From Vibrio galatheae (lineage in GTDB: Bacteria > Pseudomonadota > Gammaproteobacteria > Enterobacterales > Vibrionaceae), in NCBI RefSeq assembly GCF_000967545.1, contig NZ_JXXV01000014.1:62001-126000 (forward strand): a stretch of DNA of 64,000 bases, in the 5' to 3' direction. Positions within the stretch are counted from its first letter, which is position 1, and each line of letters begins with the position of its first letter. This document shows, piece by piece, positions 30,128-39,170 of this stretch. Below the pieces are notes generated by a model. The model saw only the letters and a program-made list of their open reading frames with translations, ran no database searches and was not told where the DNA came from. The position numbers were made by a program, and so were the translations under genes.

Positions 30128-32032
30128 ATGGCAATCGAAATTAATGTACCTGACATCGGTGCGGATGAGGTTGAAGTTACTGAGATTCTTGTAAGCGTTG
30201 GCGACAAGGTTGAAGAAGAGCAGTCTCTGATCACGGTTGAAGGCGACAAAGCTTCTATGGAAGTTCCAGCGTCTCAAGCAGGTATCGTAAAAGAAATCAA
30301 AGTTGCGGAAGGCGATTCTGTTACAACGGGTTCTCTTATCATGATTTTCGAAGCTGAAGGTGCCGCTGCAGAAGCGGCTCCTACGGCAGCTCCAGCAGTT
30401 GAAGCAGCACCAGTTGCAGCTCCTGCAGCGGCAGAGCTTAAAGAAGTTCATGTGCCTGATATCGGTGGCGACGAAGTCGAAGTGACTGAAATCATGGTTA
30501 AAGTTGGCGATGCAGTAGAAGACGAGCAATCTCTTCTTACTGTAGAAGGCGACAAGGCTTCTATGGAAGTACCAGCACCATTCGCGGGTACGGTTAAAGA
30601 GATCAAGATTGCTGAAGGCGATTCAGTAACAACGGGTTCTCTTGTGATGGTATTCGAAGTGGCAGGCTCAGGTGCATCGGCTCCAGCTCCTGCAGCGGTT
30701 GAAGCGCCAGCAGCACCTGCGACGGCTCCTGCAGTAGCAGCGGACAAAGAAGTTAACGTTCCAGATATCGGTGGTGACGAAGTAGAAGTTACTGAGATCA
30801 TGGTTAAAGTTGGCGATACAGTAGAAGAAGAGCAATCTCTAATTACTGTAGAAGGCGACAAAGCATCGATGGAAGTTCCTGCACCATTCGCAGGCACTGT
30901 GAAAGAGATCAAGATTGCTGAAGGCGATTCAGTAACAACGGGCTCTCTAATCATGGTATTTGAGGTGGTTGGAGCAGCTCCTGCACCAGTAGCAGCAGCT
31001 CCTGCGGCAGCACCAGTAGCAACTCCAGCACCTGCGGCGGCATCTGCTCCAGCAGCAAAAGCTGAAGCTCCTGCAGCTAACGATTTCCAAGAAAACAACG
31101 AATACGCACACGCGTCTCCAGTTGTTCGTCGTCTAGCACGTGAGTTTGGCGTAAACCTATCTAAGGTTAAAGGCAGCGGTCGTAAGAGCCGTATCCTAAA
31201 AGAAGACGTCCAAAACTATGTGAAAGAGGCACTTAAGCGTCTTGAGTCTGGCGCAGCAGCATCTGGTAAAGGCGGTGACGGTTCAGCGCTTGGTCTACTA
31301 CCTTGGCCAAAAGTCGACTTCAGCAAGTTCGGTGAAACTGAAGTTCAGAAGCTTTCTAAAATCAAGAAGATTTCTGGTGCAAACCTACACCGTAACTGGG
31401 TAATGATCCCGCACGTTACACAATGGGACAACGCTGACATCACTGAGCTAGAAGCATTCCGTAAAGAGCAGAATGCAATCGAAGCGAAGAAAGACACAGG
31501 CATGAAGATCACACCTCTTGTGTTCATCATGAAAGCCGTCGCGAAAGCACTAGAAGCGTTCCCAGCGTTTAACTCTTCACTTTCTGAGGATGGCGAAAGC
31601 ATCATTCTTAAGAAGTACGTCAACGTAGGTATTGCAGTAGATACACCTAACGGTCTTGTTGTTCCTGTATTCAAAGACGTGAACAAGAAAGGCATCTACG
31701 AGCTCTCTGAAGAGCTAATGGCTGTGTCTAAGAAAGCACGTGCTGGTAAGCTAACGGCTGCTGACATGCAGGGCGGTTGTTTCACAATCTCTAGCCTTGG
31801 CGGCATCGGCGGTACGGCGTTTACGCCAATCGTAAATGCGCCAGAAGTTGGTATTCTGGGTGTGTCTAAGTCAGAAATGAAGCCTGTGTGGAACGGCAAA
31901 GAGTTCGAACCACGCCTACAGCTTCCGCTATCTCTATCATACGACCACCGTGTGATTGATGGTGCTGAAGGTGCGCGTTTCATTACATTCTTGAACGCAG
32001 CACTATCAGACATTCGTCGTCTGGTTCTTTAA
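30128..32032 (+). CDS. aceF: Dihydrolipoyl acetyltransferase AceF with three lipoyl domains
   Basis: Core of the pyruvate dehydrogenase complex, 634 residues. It carries three tandem N-terminal lipoyl domains, each with [11 protein letters not shown]; the first lipoyl lysine is K41 and the others follow at about 102-residue steps. Ala/Pro-rich flexible linkers separate them. Next come a peripheral-subunit binding domain ([19 protein letters not shown]) and the catalytic domain ending with [15 protein letters not shown]. Lipoyl domains 2 and 3 share a 41-nt stretch with no differences. It follows aceE by 30 nt. Confidence 0.98.
   Translation: MAIEINVPDIGADEVEVTEILVSVGDKVEEEQSLITVEGDKASMEVPASQAGIVKEIKVAEGDSVTTGSLIMIFEAEGAAAEAAPTAAPAVEAAPVAAPAAAELKEVHVPDIGGDEVEVTEIMVKVGDAVEDEQSLLTVEGDKASMEVPAPFAGTVKEIKIAEGDSVTTGSLVMVFEVAGSGASAPAPAAVEAPAAPATAPAVAADKEVNVPDIGGDEVEVTEIMVKVGDTVEEEQSLITVEGDKASMEVPAPFAGTVKEIKIAEGDSVTTGSLIMVFEVVGAAPAPVAAAPAAAPVATPAPAAASAPAAKAEAPAANDFQENNEYAHASPVVRRLAREFGVNLSKVKGSGRKSRILKEDVQNYVKEALKRLESGAAASGKGGDGSALGLLPWPKVDFSKFGETEVQKLSKIKKISGANLHRNWVMIPHVTQWDNADITELEAFRKEQNAIEAKKDTGMKITPLVFIMKAVAKALEAFPAFNSSLSEDGESIILKKYVNVGIAVDTPNGLVVPVFKDVNKKGIYELSEELMAVSKKARAGKLTAADMQGGCFTISSLGGIGGTAFTPIVNAPEVGILGVSKSEMKPVWNGKEFEPRLQLPLSLSYDHRVIDGAEGARFITFLNAALSDIRRLVL
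30596..30942 (+). repeat. Direct repeat in aceF lipoyl domains 2 and 3
   Basis: The 41 nt at 30596-30636 recur without change at 30902-30942, 306 nt (102 codons) apart, while flanking sequence differs at synonymous sites. This suggests gene conversion between the lipoyl domains. Confidence 0.85.
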
Positions 32033-32050
32033 TTAAAGATTGGATGATTT

Positions 32051-32074
32051 AGAGGCGGCACTACAGCCGCCTCT
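32051..32074 (+). other. Hairpin after aceF without a T-run
   Basis: AGAGGCGGC pairs with GCCGCCTCT over a 6-nt loop (ACTACA), 18 nt after the aceF stop. The following bases (ACTACGAATT) are not a U-tract. It looks like a 3' end-stabilising or processing structure, or a weak terminator. The rest of the 266-nt gap to lpd shows nothing else that I can support. Confidence 0.6.
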
Positions 32075-32298
32075 ACTACGAATTATTACTGACAATTGGC
32101 TTGCAAACCTTAGAGTCGTTAAGGTTTTCTCAAGCGAATTGTTGTCTAGCTCACAGGCTAAATTGATTTACTTTTCACACCATTAACATCTCTGTAAACT
32201 GATGGCGGTCTGAAAATAATGTTTAAAATAAACTGACTTGAACATAGTGAATCAATACCCACTCAGCCTGTTAGGGATTATGACTACAAGAGGTCAAA

Positions 32299-33723
32299 AT
32301 GAGCAAAGAAATTAAAGCCCAAGTAGTAGTACTTGGTGCGGGTCCTGCTGGTTACTCTGCCGCATTCCGTTGTGCAGACTTAGGTCTAGAAACTGTTCTT
32401 ATCGAACGCTACAGCACTCTTGGTGGTGTGTGTCTAAACGTGGGTTGTATCCCATCAAAAGCACTACTACACGTATCTAAAGTTATCGAAGAAGCAAAAG
32501 CGCTTGCTGAGCATGGCATCGTTTTTGGTGAACCACAAACTGATATCGATAAGATCCGTAAGTGGAAAGAAAAAGTTATCAACCAGCTAACTGGCGGTCT
32601 TGGCGGAATGGCTAAGATGCGTAAAGTTAATGTGGTTAACGGTTTTGGTAAGTTCACTGGCCCTAACTCTATCGAAGTTGAAGGCGAAGAAGGCAAAACG
32701 GTTGTTAACTTTGATAACGCAATCGTAGCAGCGGGCTCTCGTCCAATCAAACTGCCATTTATCCCACATGAAGATCCGCGTATTTGGGATTCAACAGACG
32801 CTCTAGAGCTAAAAGAAGTTCCTGGAAAACTGCTTATCATGGGTGGTGGCATCATCGGTCTAGAAATGGGTACGGTATACCACTCACTAGGTTCTCAAAT
32901 TGATGTTGTTGAAATGTTCGATCAAGTTATCCCAGCTGCGGATAAAGATATCGTCAAAGTTTACACTAAGCGTATCAAGAACAAGTTCAATCTAATGCTT
33001 GAAACCAAAGTAACAGCAGTTGAAGCGAAAGAAGACGGTATCTACGTTTCAATGGAAGGCAAAAAAGCACCAGCAGAAGCTGAGCGCTACGATGCTGTGC
33101 TTGTTGCTATCGGTCGTGTACCTAACGGTCAGCTAATTGATGGTGAAAAAGCGGGTCTAGAAATCGACGAGCGCGGCTTCATCAATGTTGATAAGCAAAT
33201 GCGTACTAACGTGCCTCACATCTTTGCTATCGGCGACATCGTTGGTCAACCAATGCTGGCGCACAAAGGTGTGCATGAAGGCCACGTGGCTGCTGAAGTT
33301 ATCTCTGGTAAGAAGCACTACTTCGACCCTAAAGTTATTCCTTCAATTGCTTACACTGAGCCAGAAGTGGCATGGGTTGGTAAGACTGAAAAAGAAGCGA
33401 AAGCGGAAGGCATTAACTACGAAACAGCAACATTCCCTTGGGCTGCTTCTGGTCGTGCAATCGCTTCTGACTGTGCAGATGGTATGACTAAGCTTATCTT
33501 TGATAAAGAGACTCACCGCGTCATTGGTGGTGCTATCGTTGGTACTAACGGTGGTGAGCTACTGGGTGAAATCGGCCTAGCTATCGAGATGGGTTGTGAT
33601 GCAGAGGATATCGCACTGACTATCCACGCTCACCCGACACTACACGAATCTGTAGGTCTGGCAGCGGAAGTGTTTGAAGGCACTATCACTGACCTGCCAA
33701 ATCCTAAAGCGAAGAAAAAATAA
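32299..33723 (+). CDS. lpd: Dihydrolipoyl dehydrogenase Lpd (E3)
   Basis: FAD-dependent enzyme that reoxidises lipoamide with NAD+, shared by the pyruvate and 2-oxoglutarate dehydrogenase complexes. FAD-binding GAGPAG is at 13-18, the redox-active disulfide is C45-LNVG-C50, the NAD-binding GGGIIGLEMG follows near residue 180, and HAHPTLHE near the end holds the catalytic His-Glu pair. The length is 474 residues. The 266-nt gap after aceF suggests its own promoter in addition to read-through. Confidence 0.98.
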   Translation: MSKEIKAQVVVLGAGPAGYSAAFRCADLGLETVLIERYSTLGGVCLNVGCIPSKALLHVSKVIEEAKALAEHGIVFGEPQTDIDKIRKWKEKVINQLTGGLGGMAKMRKVNVVNGFGKFTGPNSIEVEGEEGKTVVNFDNAIVAAGSRPIKLPFIPHEDPRIWDSTDALELKEVPGKLLIMGGGIIGLEMGTVYHSLGSQIDVVEMFDQVIPAADKDIVKVYTKRIKNKFNLMLETKVTAVEAKEDGIYVSMEGKKAPAEAERYDAVLVAIGRVPNGQLIDGEKAGLEIDERGFINVDKQMRTNVPHIFAIGDIVGQPMLAHKGVHEGHVAAEVISGKKHYFDPKVIPSIAYTEPEVAWVGKTEKEAKAEGINYETATFPWAASGRAIASDCADGMTKLIFDKETHRVIGGAIVGTNGGELLGEIGLAIEMGCDAEDIALTIHAHPTLHESVGLAAEVFEGTITDLPNPKAKKK

Positions 33724-33743
33724 TAGTCGCTGTTAGAGAAATT

Positions 33744-33773
33744 AAAAACCGCTGAATATTCAGCGGTTTTTTT
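33744..33773 (+). terminator. lpd terminator
   Basis: AAAAACCGCTGAA and TTCAGCGGTTTTT form a long stem with almost no loop, followed by TTTTTTT. Confidence 0.92.
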
Positions 33774-33788
33774 ATATTGGTACTAAAA

Positions 33789-33819
33789 TTAAGGCTCGCT
33801 GGATGAGCGAGCCTTAATT
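33789..33819 (-). terminator. luxR terminator
   Basis: TTAAGGCTCGCT and AGCGAGCCTTAA form a 12-bp stem over GGATG. T-rich sequence follows on both strands, so it may back up the lpd terminator. It lies 21 nt after the luxR stop. Confidence 0.8.
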
Positions 33820-33839
33820 TTTAATGCGCCAGATTTCTG

Positions 33840-34460
33840 CTATGCATTTTTTGCGTGTTTGTAGATGCAAAGCATATCAAGGTAGCTCTCGGTTAGCTTC
33901 TTCATGCCCGCTTCATCTTGGGTACGATTCGCTTGAATGAACAGCGAGTAGAAGATGCCGTGGAAAAGCGTCGCGAGCTGTGAAGGATCATGTTGATCAC
34001 ACACTTCACCACGTTCGATAGCTTTAGCAAACATGTTTTGCACCAGTAACTGATTGGTGCGGTTAGTCGTGACGAACAGAGGCCATACTTCATCACGTGT
34101 TGAAGCACTCCATTCAAACCACACTTTTAACCAATGACAATCGTTGATAACCAACTCAACCATGGCTGAAGTTAGGGTGTTTAAGTTTTCTTTCGCGTGA
34201 ATATCTAAGTCGATATTGTCGGATAAGAAGTTTGAGAACTGACGAACCACATAGTTAAGTACGTCATCAACGAGATCTTCACGAGTTGGGAAGTAGTTGA
34301 ATACTGTCGCAACAGAAACTTGAGCAATCTCAGCAATGTCTGCATGACCACCACGGCCAATGCCACGGCGTGCAAACACTTCTAAAGCAATCTCCATCAG
34401 TTGCTGTTTTCTTTTTTGCGGTGAAAGACGTGTACGAGGTCTTTTTGCAATCGAGTCCAT
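33840..34460 (-). CDS. luxR: Quorum-sensing master regulator, LuxR/HapR/OpaR family
   Basis: TetR-family regulator, 206 residues from the ATG at 34460 (MDSIAKRPRTRLSP). An upstream in-frame start would add MARKLI and is rejected because it lies in the leader. The HTH (about 35-70, IAEIAQVSVATVFNYFPTREDLVD) and the ligand and dimer domain (CHWLKVWFEWSASTRDEVWPLF) are nearly those of V. harveyi LuxR. In relatives it controls bioluminescence, protease, biofilm and type III/VI secretion at high density and is repressed by Qrr RNAs at low density. The upstream leader has a promoter and a Qrr-like pairing site. Confidence 0.97.
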   Translation of the reverse strand: MDSIAKRPRTRLSPQKRKQQLMEIALEVFARRGIGRGGHADIAEIAQVSVATVFNYFPTREDLVDDVLNYVVRQFSNFLSDNIDLDIHAKENLNTLTSAMVELVINDCHWLKVWFEWSASTRDEVWPLFVTTNRTNQLLVQNMFAKAIERGEVCDQHDPSQLATLFHGIFYSLFIQANRTQDEAGMKKLTESYLDMLCIYKHAKNA

Positions 34461-34466
34461 AATTAA

Positions 34467-34481
34467 TTTCCTTGCCAAATG
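34467..34481 (-). promoter_or_regulatory. Ribosome binding site and possible Qrr pairing site of luxR
   Basis: On the minus strand CATTTGGCAAGG (34481-34470) matches 10 of 12 bases of the complement of the conserved Qrr core (CCTAGCCAACTG, from memory) and overlaps the AAGGAAA Shine-Dalgarno (34473-34467). Pairing here would block ribosome entry. Confidence 0.55.
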
Positions 34482-34514
34482 AGTCGGTTATATTTGTTTA
34501 GGCTTTTTGCCCTA

Positions 34515-34535
34515 TTTATTAATTTATAATTTGCT
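34515..34535 (-). promoter_or_regulatory. Possible LuxR autoregulatory site
   Basis: TTTATTAATTTATAATTTGCT is AT-rich and resembles the degenerate TTATTGATAAATTTATCAATAA consensus of LuxR-type regulators. It lies just downstream of the predicted luxR start point. AT-rich sequence can match by chance. Confidence 0.3.
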
Positions 34536-34546
34536 GACGCCTTATG

Positions 34547-34575
34547 AGTGTAATGGTGCATATAGTTGAGGTCAA
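34547..34575 (-). promoter_or_regulatory. luxR promoter
   Basis: Minus strand: -35 TTGACC (34575-34570), 17-nt spacer, -10 TACACT (34552-34547). The predicted start near 34540 gives an 80-nt leader. The rest of the 301-nt gap to hpt holds the hpt promoter region (TATAAT at 34721-34726). Confidence 0.6.
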
Positions 34576-34761
34576 CGCTTTGCGGCTATTTTATAATCAC
34601 TTTTATTAATATAGTGCTATAGCTCAATAAGAATTCCTCCGGTGTTTCATGAATAATTTAGGCAAACGTTTTTCCTTATCGCACGCTGATGGTAAACTAC
34701 GCGCCTTAACCTTGAGTGACTATAATTACGCTCTATAGCTAACGTGATAAACGAGACGGGT

Positions 34762-35292
34762 ATGAAACATACAGTAGAAGTAATGATTTCTGAGCAGGAA
34801 GTCAGTGAACGAGTGAAAGAGTTAGGCAAGCAAATCAGTGAGCACTACAAAGGTAGCGAAGATCTTGTCCTAGTCGGTCTGCTACGTGGCTCATTTGTAT
34901 TTATGGCTGATTTAGCTCGCGCAATCGACCTCACTCACCAAGTGGATTTCATGACGGCGTCTAGCTACGGTAATACGATGGAAAGCTCTCGTGATGTGCG
35001 TATCTTGAAGGATCTGGATGATGACATCAAAGGCAAAGACGTTTTGTTGGTCGAAGATATTATCGACACTGGCAATACACTAAATAAAGTAAAAGAGATC
35101 CTTAGTTTACGTGAGCCTAAATCAATAGAAATCTGTACCTTATTGGATAAGCCATCTCGTCGTGAAGTTGCCGTAGATGTGAAATGGATTGGTTTTGAAA
35201 TTCCTGATGAGTTTGTCGTTGGTGTTGGTATCGATTATGCTCAGAAATATCGTCATCTGCCTTATATTGGTAAAGTCGTTCCTCAGGAATAA
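34762..35292 (+). CDS. hpt: Hypoxanthine phosphoribosyltransferase Hpt
   Basis: Purine salvage: hypoxanthine (and guanine) plus PRPP to IMP (GMP). The start [14 protein letters not shown] at 34762 is chosen over a GTG at 34744; it gives 176 residues. The PRPP loop [14 protein letters not shown] is at about 94-107 and the SSYG flexible-loop motif at 67-70. Divergent from luxR, convergent with can, as in the E. coli hpt-can order. Confidence 0.96.
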   Translation: MKHTVEVMISEQEVSERVKELGKQISEHYKGSEDLVLVGLLRGSFVFMADLARAIDLTHQVDFMTASSYGNTMESSRDVRILKDLDDDIKGKDVLLVEDIIDTGNTLNKVKEILSLREPKSIEICTLLDKPSRREVAVDVKWIGFEIPDEFVVGVGIDYAQKYRHLPYIGKVVPQE

Positions 35293-35310
35293 TCTTGCAT
35301 CAGCTCGATT

Positions 35311-35342
35311 AAAAACGCCCGCTAATTTTAGCGGGCGTTTTT
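35311..35342. terminator. Bidirectional terminator between hpt and can
   Basis: AAAAACGCCCGCTA and TAGCGGGCGTTTTT pair around ATTT. Poly-A and poly-T flanks serve both convergent genes. Confidence 0.93.
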
Positions 35343-35344
35343 AA

Positions 35345-36013
35345 TTAACGACACAGAAGTTTGTGCTGTGGATTGAGCACACTTTCCATTGCGGCTTTAT
35401 AAGACTTTTCTACGCTATCGCGAGAGTTTGAACGCACGCCTAGATATTCCAATCTTCCATCACCAATTCCGTAAACAACACCATGTATTTCAATGTCTTG
35501 TCCACGTTCCCACGCATTTTGCATTATGGTTGAATTGGCCAGATTATACACCTGTTCAACGACATTGATTTCCCCCAGTTTGTCCGCTCGATCTTCTTCG
35601 GGCATGACTTCTAGGTAGTTGCGGTGCTTAAAGTAGAGATCGCGGATATGGAGCAGCCAGTTATTGATTAAACCAAGTTGCGGGTTATCTATCGCTGCTT
35701 TGACACCGCCACAGCCATAGTGGCCGCAAACAATTACATGCTTAACTTTTAGCACATCAACTGCGTATTGAACGACAGACAGACAGTTGAGGTCGGTATG
35801 AATAACTTGATTGGCGACGTTTCTATGCACAAATAATTCGCCAGAGTATAGACCTGTCAGGCGTTCTGCAGGGACGCGGCTATCTGAGCAGCCAATCCAA
35901 AGGAAGCCAGGATTTTGCCCTTGTTCTAACTTGGTGAAGTACTCTGGGCGTTCAGCCTTGATTGACGCAGACCATTTTGAGTTGTTCTCAAATAACTGTT
36001 TTATTTCCGGCAT
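35345..36013 (-). CDS. can: Beta-class carbonic anhydrase Can
   Basis: Zinc enzyme interconverting CO2 and bicarbonate, supplying bicarbonate for carboxylases. The zinc ligands C42, H98 and C101 and the D44-R46 dyad ([17 protein letters not shown]) are all present at the E. coli Can positions. The length is 222 residues. Its promoter region is shared with the divergent SulP transporter across 401 nt; members of SulP transport bicarbonate, so the two may be functionally linked. Confidence 0.96.
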   Translation of the reverse strand: MPEIKQLFENNSKWSASIKAERPEYFTKLEQGQNPGFLWIGCSDSRVPAERLTGLYSGELFVHRNVANQVIHTDLNCLSVVQYAVDVLKVKHVIVCGHYGCGGVKAAIDNPQLGLINNWLLHIRDLYFKHRNYLEVMPEEDRADKLGEINVVEQVYNLANSTIMQNAWERGQDIEIHGVVYGIGDGRLEYLGVRSNSRDSVEKSYKAAMESVLNPQHKLLCR

Positions 36014-36414
36014 GTTATGCGCTTTCCATAATTAATTCTTGCTTCACTATACACAATGTTACAATTTGTTTCCTGCTAATAGTGCAGTTAAAAGCACTCA
36101 TCTGACTTGTTTGAGAGGCAAAAATCATTAACTTAGCCTCTATTCTATTTTGTAGTTATAACGTTCGAGTGATGTGATGCAATAAACACCTATTTTGCTT
36201 AGGTAACATTTGCTAATGTGTCAATTTGGCTGCATTTCGCAGCAAATGCTCTATATTTCGCGCGTAATCTAACTATAAATACTAAGGCTATCGAGTTTCG
36301 ATACCTACAATAACTCGAACTTAAGATTCTGTATTTGTATCCAAATAAAGCGCTTTACTCCTTCGGGAGTAAAGTAAGAGAAATTCATAGCGTATTTAAC
36401 ATGGAGTTAAAGTT
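36014..36414. other. Non-coding gap between can and the SulP gene
   Basis: No gene is supported in these 401 nt. It holds several dyads: ACATT-TGCT-AATGT (36206-36219), GCATTT-N6-AAATGC (36232-36249), TATCGA-GTT-TCGATA (36289-36303) and a 9-bp stem with a TTCG loop, CTTTACTCC-TTCG-GGAGTAAAG (36353-36374), 40 nt before the SulP start. The last lacks a T-run and so is a leader element rather than a terminator. No strong promoter was placed. Confidence 0.6.
36353..36374 (+). other. UUCG-capped hairpin in the SulP leader
   Basis: A 9-bp perfect stem with the very stable TTCG tetraloop in the 5' leader of the sulP-like gene. No T-run follows. It may stabilise the message or set translation. Confidence 0.7.
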
Positions 36415-38085
36415 GTGTTTGTTAGTCGTTTTGAAGATGTGAACCTCAAAGGGGATCTATTTGGTGGTGTTACCACTGCAATTATCTCGTTGCCTCTGGC
36501 ATTGGCGTTTGGTGTCGCGTCGGGAGCTGGCGCGGAGGCTGGTCTCTGGGGGGCGATCATGGTTGGTTTATTCGCTGCCTTATTTGGCGGTTCGAATACG
36601 TTAATTTCTGAGCCGACCGGGCCGATGACTGTGATTATGACTGCGGTGCTAACCAGTATGATGGTTAAGTATCCAGAAACAGGGATGGCGATGACCTTCA
36701 CCGTGGTCATGATGGCGGGGGCTTTTCAGATTCTGATCGGAACATTAAAGCTAGGAAAATACGTCACCTTGATGCCATATAGCGTGATTTCCGGTTTTAT
36801 GTCTGGAATTGGCGTTATTTTGATTATTCTCCAAATATCACCATTACTTGGACAAGCTGCGCCGTCGGGTGGGGTAATGGGGACCTTATCGGCCATTCCT
36901 GACATTGTATCGAATATGAAGTTTAGCGAGCTGTTGTTAGGCTTGCTAACTTTAGCGATTCTGTTTTTCTTTCCCAAGAAGTATCGCCGTTATGTGCCAG
37001 CCCAGTTAGTCGCTCTGGTCGCGGTGACATTATTATCTGTAATTGTGTTCGATACAGAGTCCATTCGCCGCATTGGTGAGATTCCGGCAGGCTTACCTTC
37101 ATTGGTGATTCCGCACCTCGATCCTGAGCTGTTTATGGAGATGTTCATTGACGCATTGGTGCTGGGTACATTGGGCTGTATCGATACACTGCTTACCGCC
37201 GTTATTGGTGACTCATTAACGCGTAAAGAGCATGATTCAGACAAGGAACTGCGCGGTCAGGGCATTGCCAACATGATTGCTGGTCTGTTTGGTGCGTTGC
37301 CGGGAGCCGGTGCGACCATGGGCACGGTAACCAATATTCAGGTCGGGGCGCGTTCACCACTTTCTGGGGTTATTCGTGCTTTGATGCTCGCGCTGGTTGT
37401 GCTGGTGGCTGGCGGTTTAACAGAACCTATTCCTATGGCTGTGCTGGCGGGGATTGCGGTATACGTCGGCTTCAATATTCTCGACTGGAGCTTTATTCAA
37501 CGTGCCCACAAAGTGAGCTTCTCCGGCATGGCGATCATGTATGGTGTTATGCTGCTGACCGTATTTGTTGACCTTATCGTTGCGGTTGGTCTTGGCGTGT
37601 TTATCTCCAATATCATTATTATTGAACGATTAAGCCGCGAGCAAGCACGTCAGGTGAAAGCGATCAGTGATGCGGATGAAGATGATGTACCATTGACAGA
37701 CAGTGAACGTGGCTTGCTGGATATGGCAAATGGCAAAGTGCTGTTTTTCTATTTGTCTGGGCCAATGATTTTTAGTGTGTCTAAAGCGATTTCGCGTCAA
37801 CATACCAGCATCTCAGATTACGAAGTGATGATCTTGGATCTTACCGATGTGCCTATGATTGACGTGACGGTGGGTCTTGCCCTAGAGAACGCGATAAAAG
37901 ATGCGCTCGATGCGAACTGTCAGGTGTACCTACTGTGCCCGAACGAGACAACTCGTCAGCAGCTAGAGAAATTCCACGTGTTGGATCTAGTACCGCAAGA
38001 CAATACCTTTAAGTTCCGCTATGAAGCATTAAAAGCAGCAGTGAAACATGTTGATACAGATGAGCATCAATATGAAGTAGTTTAA
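36415..38085 (+). CDS. SulP family anion transporter with STAS domain
   Basis: 556-residue inner-membrane transporter. The SulP core (about 1-410) has a GGVTTAIISLPLALAFG start, EPTGPMTVI and PGAGATMGTVTNIQVGARSPLSG, and 10-14 membrane segments; a C-terminal STAS domain follows (about 430-545, VMILDLTDVPMIDVT). Members carry sulfate, bicarbonate or dicarboxylates. The divergent carbonic anhydrase argues for bicarbonate, but the substrate is inference. It starts with GTG at 36415, preceded by ATGGAGTTAAA. Confidence 0.9.
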   Translation: MFVSRFEDVNLKGDLFGGVTTAIISLPLALAFGVASGAGAEAGLWGAIMVGLFAALFGGSNTLISEPTGPMTVIMTAVLTSMMVKYPETGMAMTFTVVMMAGAFQILIGTLKLGKYVTLMPYSVISGFMSGIGVILIILQISPLLGQAAPSGGVMGTLSAIPDIVSNMKFSELLLGLLTLAILFFFPKKYRRYVPAQLVALVAVTLLSVIVFDTESIRRIGEIPAGLPSLVIPHLDPELFMEMFIDALVLGTLGCIDTLLTAVIGDSLTRKEHDSDKELRGQGIANMIAGLFGALPGAGATMGTVTNIQVGARSPLSGVIRALMLALVVLVAGGLTEPIPMAVLAGIAVYVGFNILDWSFIQRAHKVSFSGMAIMYGVMLLTVFVDLIVAVGLGVFISNIIIIERLSREQARQVKAISDADEDDVPLTDSERGLLDMANGKVLFFYLSGPMIFSVSKAISRQHTSISDYEVMILDLTDVPMIDVTVGLALENAIKDALDANCQVYLLCPNETTRQQLEKFHVLDLVPQDNTFKFRYEALKAAVKHVDTDEHQYEVV

Positions 38086-38109
38086 TTTCCCAGTGAGTTG
38101 TGGAGAGTA

Positions 38110-38143
38110 AAAACGCCATTGAAGGAGACTTCAATGGCGTTTT
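38110..38143 (+). terminator. SulP gene terminator
   Basis: AAAACGCCATTGAAG pairs with CTTCAATGGCGTTTT around GAGA, a 15-bp stem. A short T-tract (TTTAG) lies at the 3' side. Confidence 0.88.
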
Positions 38144-38251
38144 AGTTTGTAAGATAGATTGCCAATATATTGTGACGGTTTAATTGTAATCATCGTTATT
38201 CAACGATAAACTAATTTTCGAATATGATGTAGCAACGGCGATCGTAATAAA

Positions 38252-39169
38252 ATGTATGCATTAGAAATAGAGCAGCTTCGCAAAACCTATGCAGGTGGGT
38301 TAGAGGCGCTAAAAGGCGTCAGCCTTAATGTCGCCAAAGGGGATTTTTATGCCTTACTTGGCCCCAATGGCGCAGGAAAATCGACCACTATTGGTGTTAT
38401 CTCCTCTCTGGTGAACAAGACGTCTGGTCAAGTGAAAGTGTTTGGCTACGACATAGATAAAGATTTGGAGCTGGCAAAGCAGAATTTGGGTCTGGTTCCG
38501 CAAGAATTTAACTTTAACCAGTTCGAAACAGTCGAACAAATTGTTCTGCAACAAGCGGGTTACTATGGGGTTTCTAAATCTACAGCCAAGGAAAGAGCGA
38601 AAAAGTATCTATCTAAGCTAGATTTGTGGGAAAAACGTAGCGAACGTTCAAGAAATTTATCAGGTGGCATGAAGCGTCGTTTGATGATAGCAAGAGCGCT
38701 GATGCACGAACCTCAACTACTTATCCTTGATGAGCCGACGGCTGGCGTCGACATTGAGCTGCGTCGTTCAATGTGGGAATTTCTCAAGGAGATCAACTCC
38801 GAACTAGGGATTACCATTATTCTTACCACACATTACCTAGAAGAAGCTGAAATGCTGTGTCGTAACATCGGCATCATCAACAAAGGTGAGTTGATCGAAA
38901 ATACCACCATGAAGAGCCTGCTTAGCAAACTACAAGTGGAAACCTTTATTCTCGATTTAGAAGATGGGGCGGATGAGCCGCAACTTGATGGCGTTATCAA
39001 ACAGCATTTTGTCTCGGGATCGCTAGAAATCGAAATTGAAAAAACACAGGGTTTAAATGGTATTTTTGCTCAGCTTTCAGCACAGGGGATCAAAGTGTTG
39101 TCGATGCGTAATAAAGCCAACCGACTAGAAGAGTTGTTTGTCAGTATTGTTCGAGAAGGGGGCAGGTAG
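38252..39169 (+). CDS. yadG: ABC exporter ATP-binding protein, YadG-like
   Basis: 305-residue ATPase with Walker A GPNGAGKST at 37-45, Q-loop VPQEFNFN, signature LSGGMKRRLMIARALM and Walker B LLILDEPTAGVD. A C-terminal extension typical of drug or polysaccharide exporters follows. It is paired with the permease gene 1 nt downstream, and the pair lies near hpt and can as in E. coli yadGH. The transported substrate is unknown. Confidence 0.92.
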   Translation: MYALEIEQLRKTYAGGLEALKGVSLNVAKGDFYALLGPNGAGKSTTIGVISSLVNKTSGQVKVFGYDIDKDLELAKQNLGLVPQEFNFNQFETVEQIVLQQAGYYGVSKSTAKERAKKYLSKLDLWEKRSERSRNLSGGMKRRLMIARALMHEPQLLILDEPTAGVDIELRRSMWEFLKEINSELGITIILTTHYLEEAEMLCRNIGIINKGELIENTTMKSLLSKLQVETFILDLEDGADEPQLDGVIKQHFVSGSLEIEIEKTQGLNGIFAQLSAQGIKVLSMRNKANRLEELFVSIVREGGR

Positions 39170-39170
39170 T

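Noticed and set aside
30448..31098. 216-codon open frame on the minus strand opposite aceF
   Set aside because: Ala/Ser/Thr-rich, runs antisense to the repeated lipoyl domains and linkers, and has no family resemblance. It is a by-product of the biased codons of aceF.
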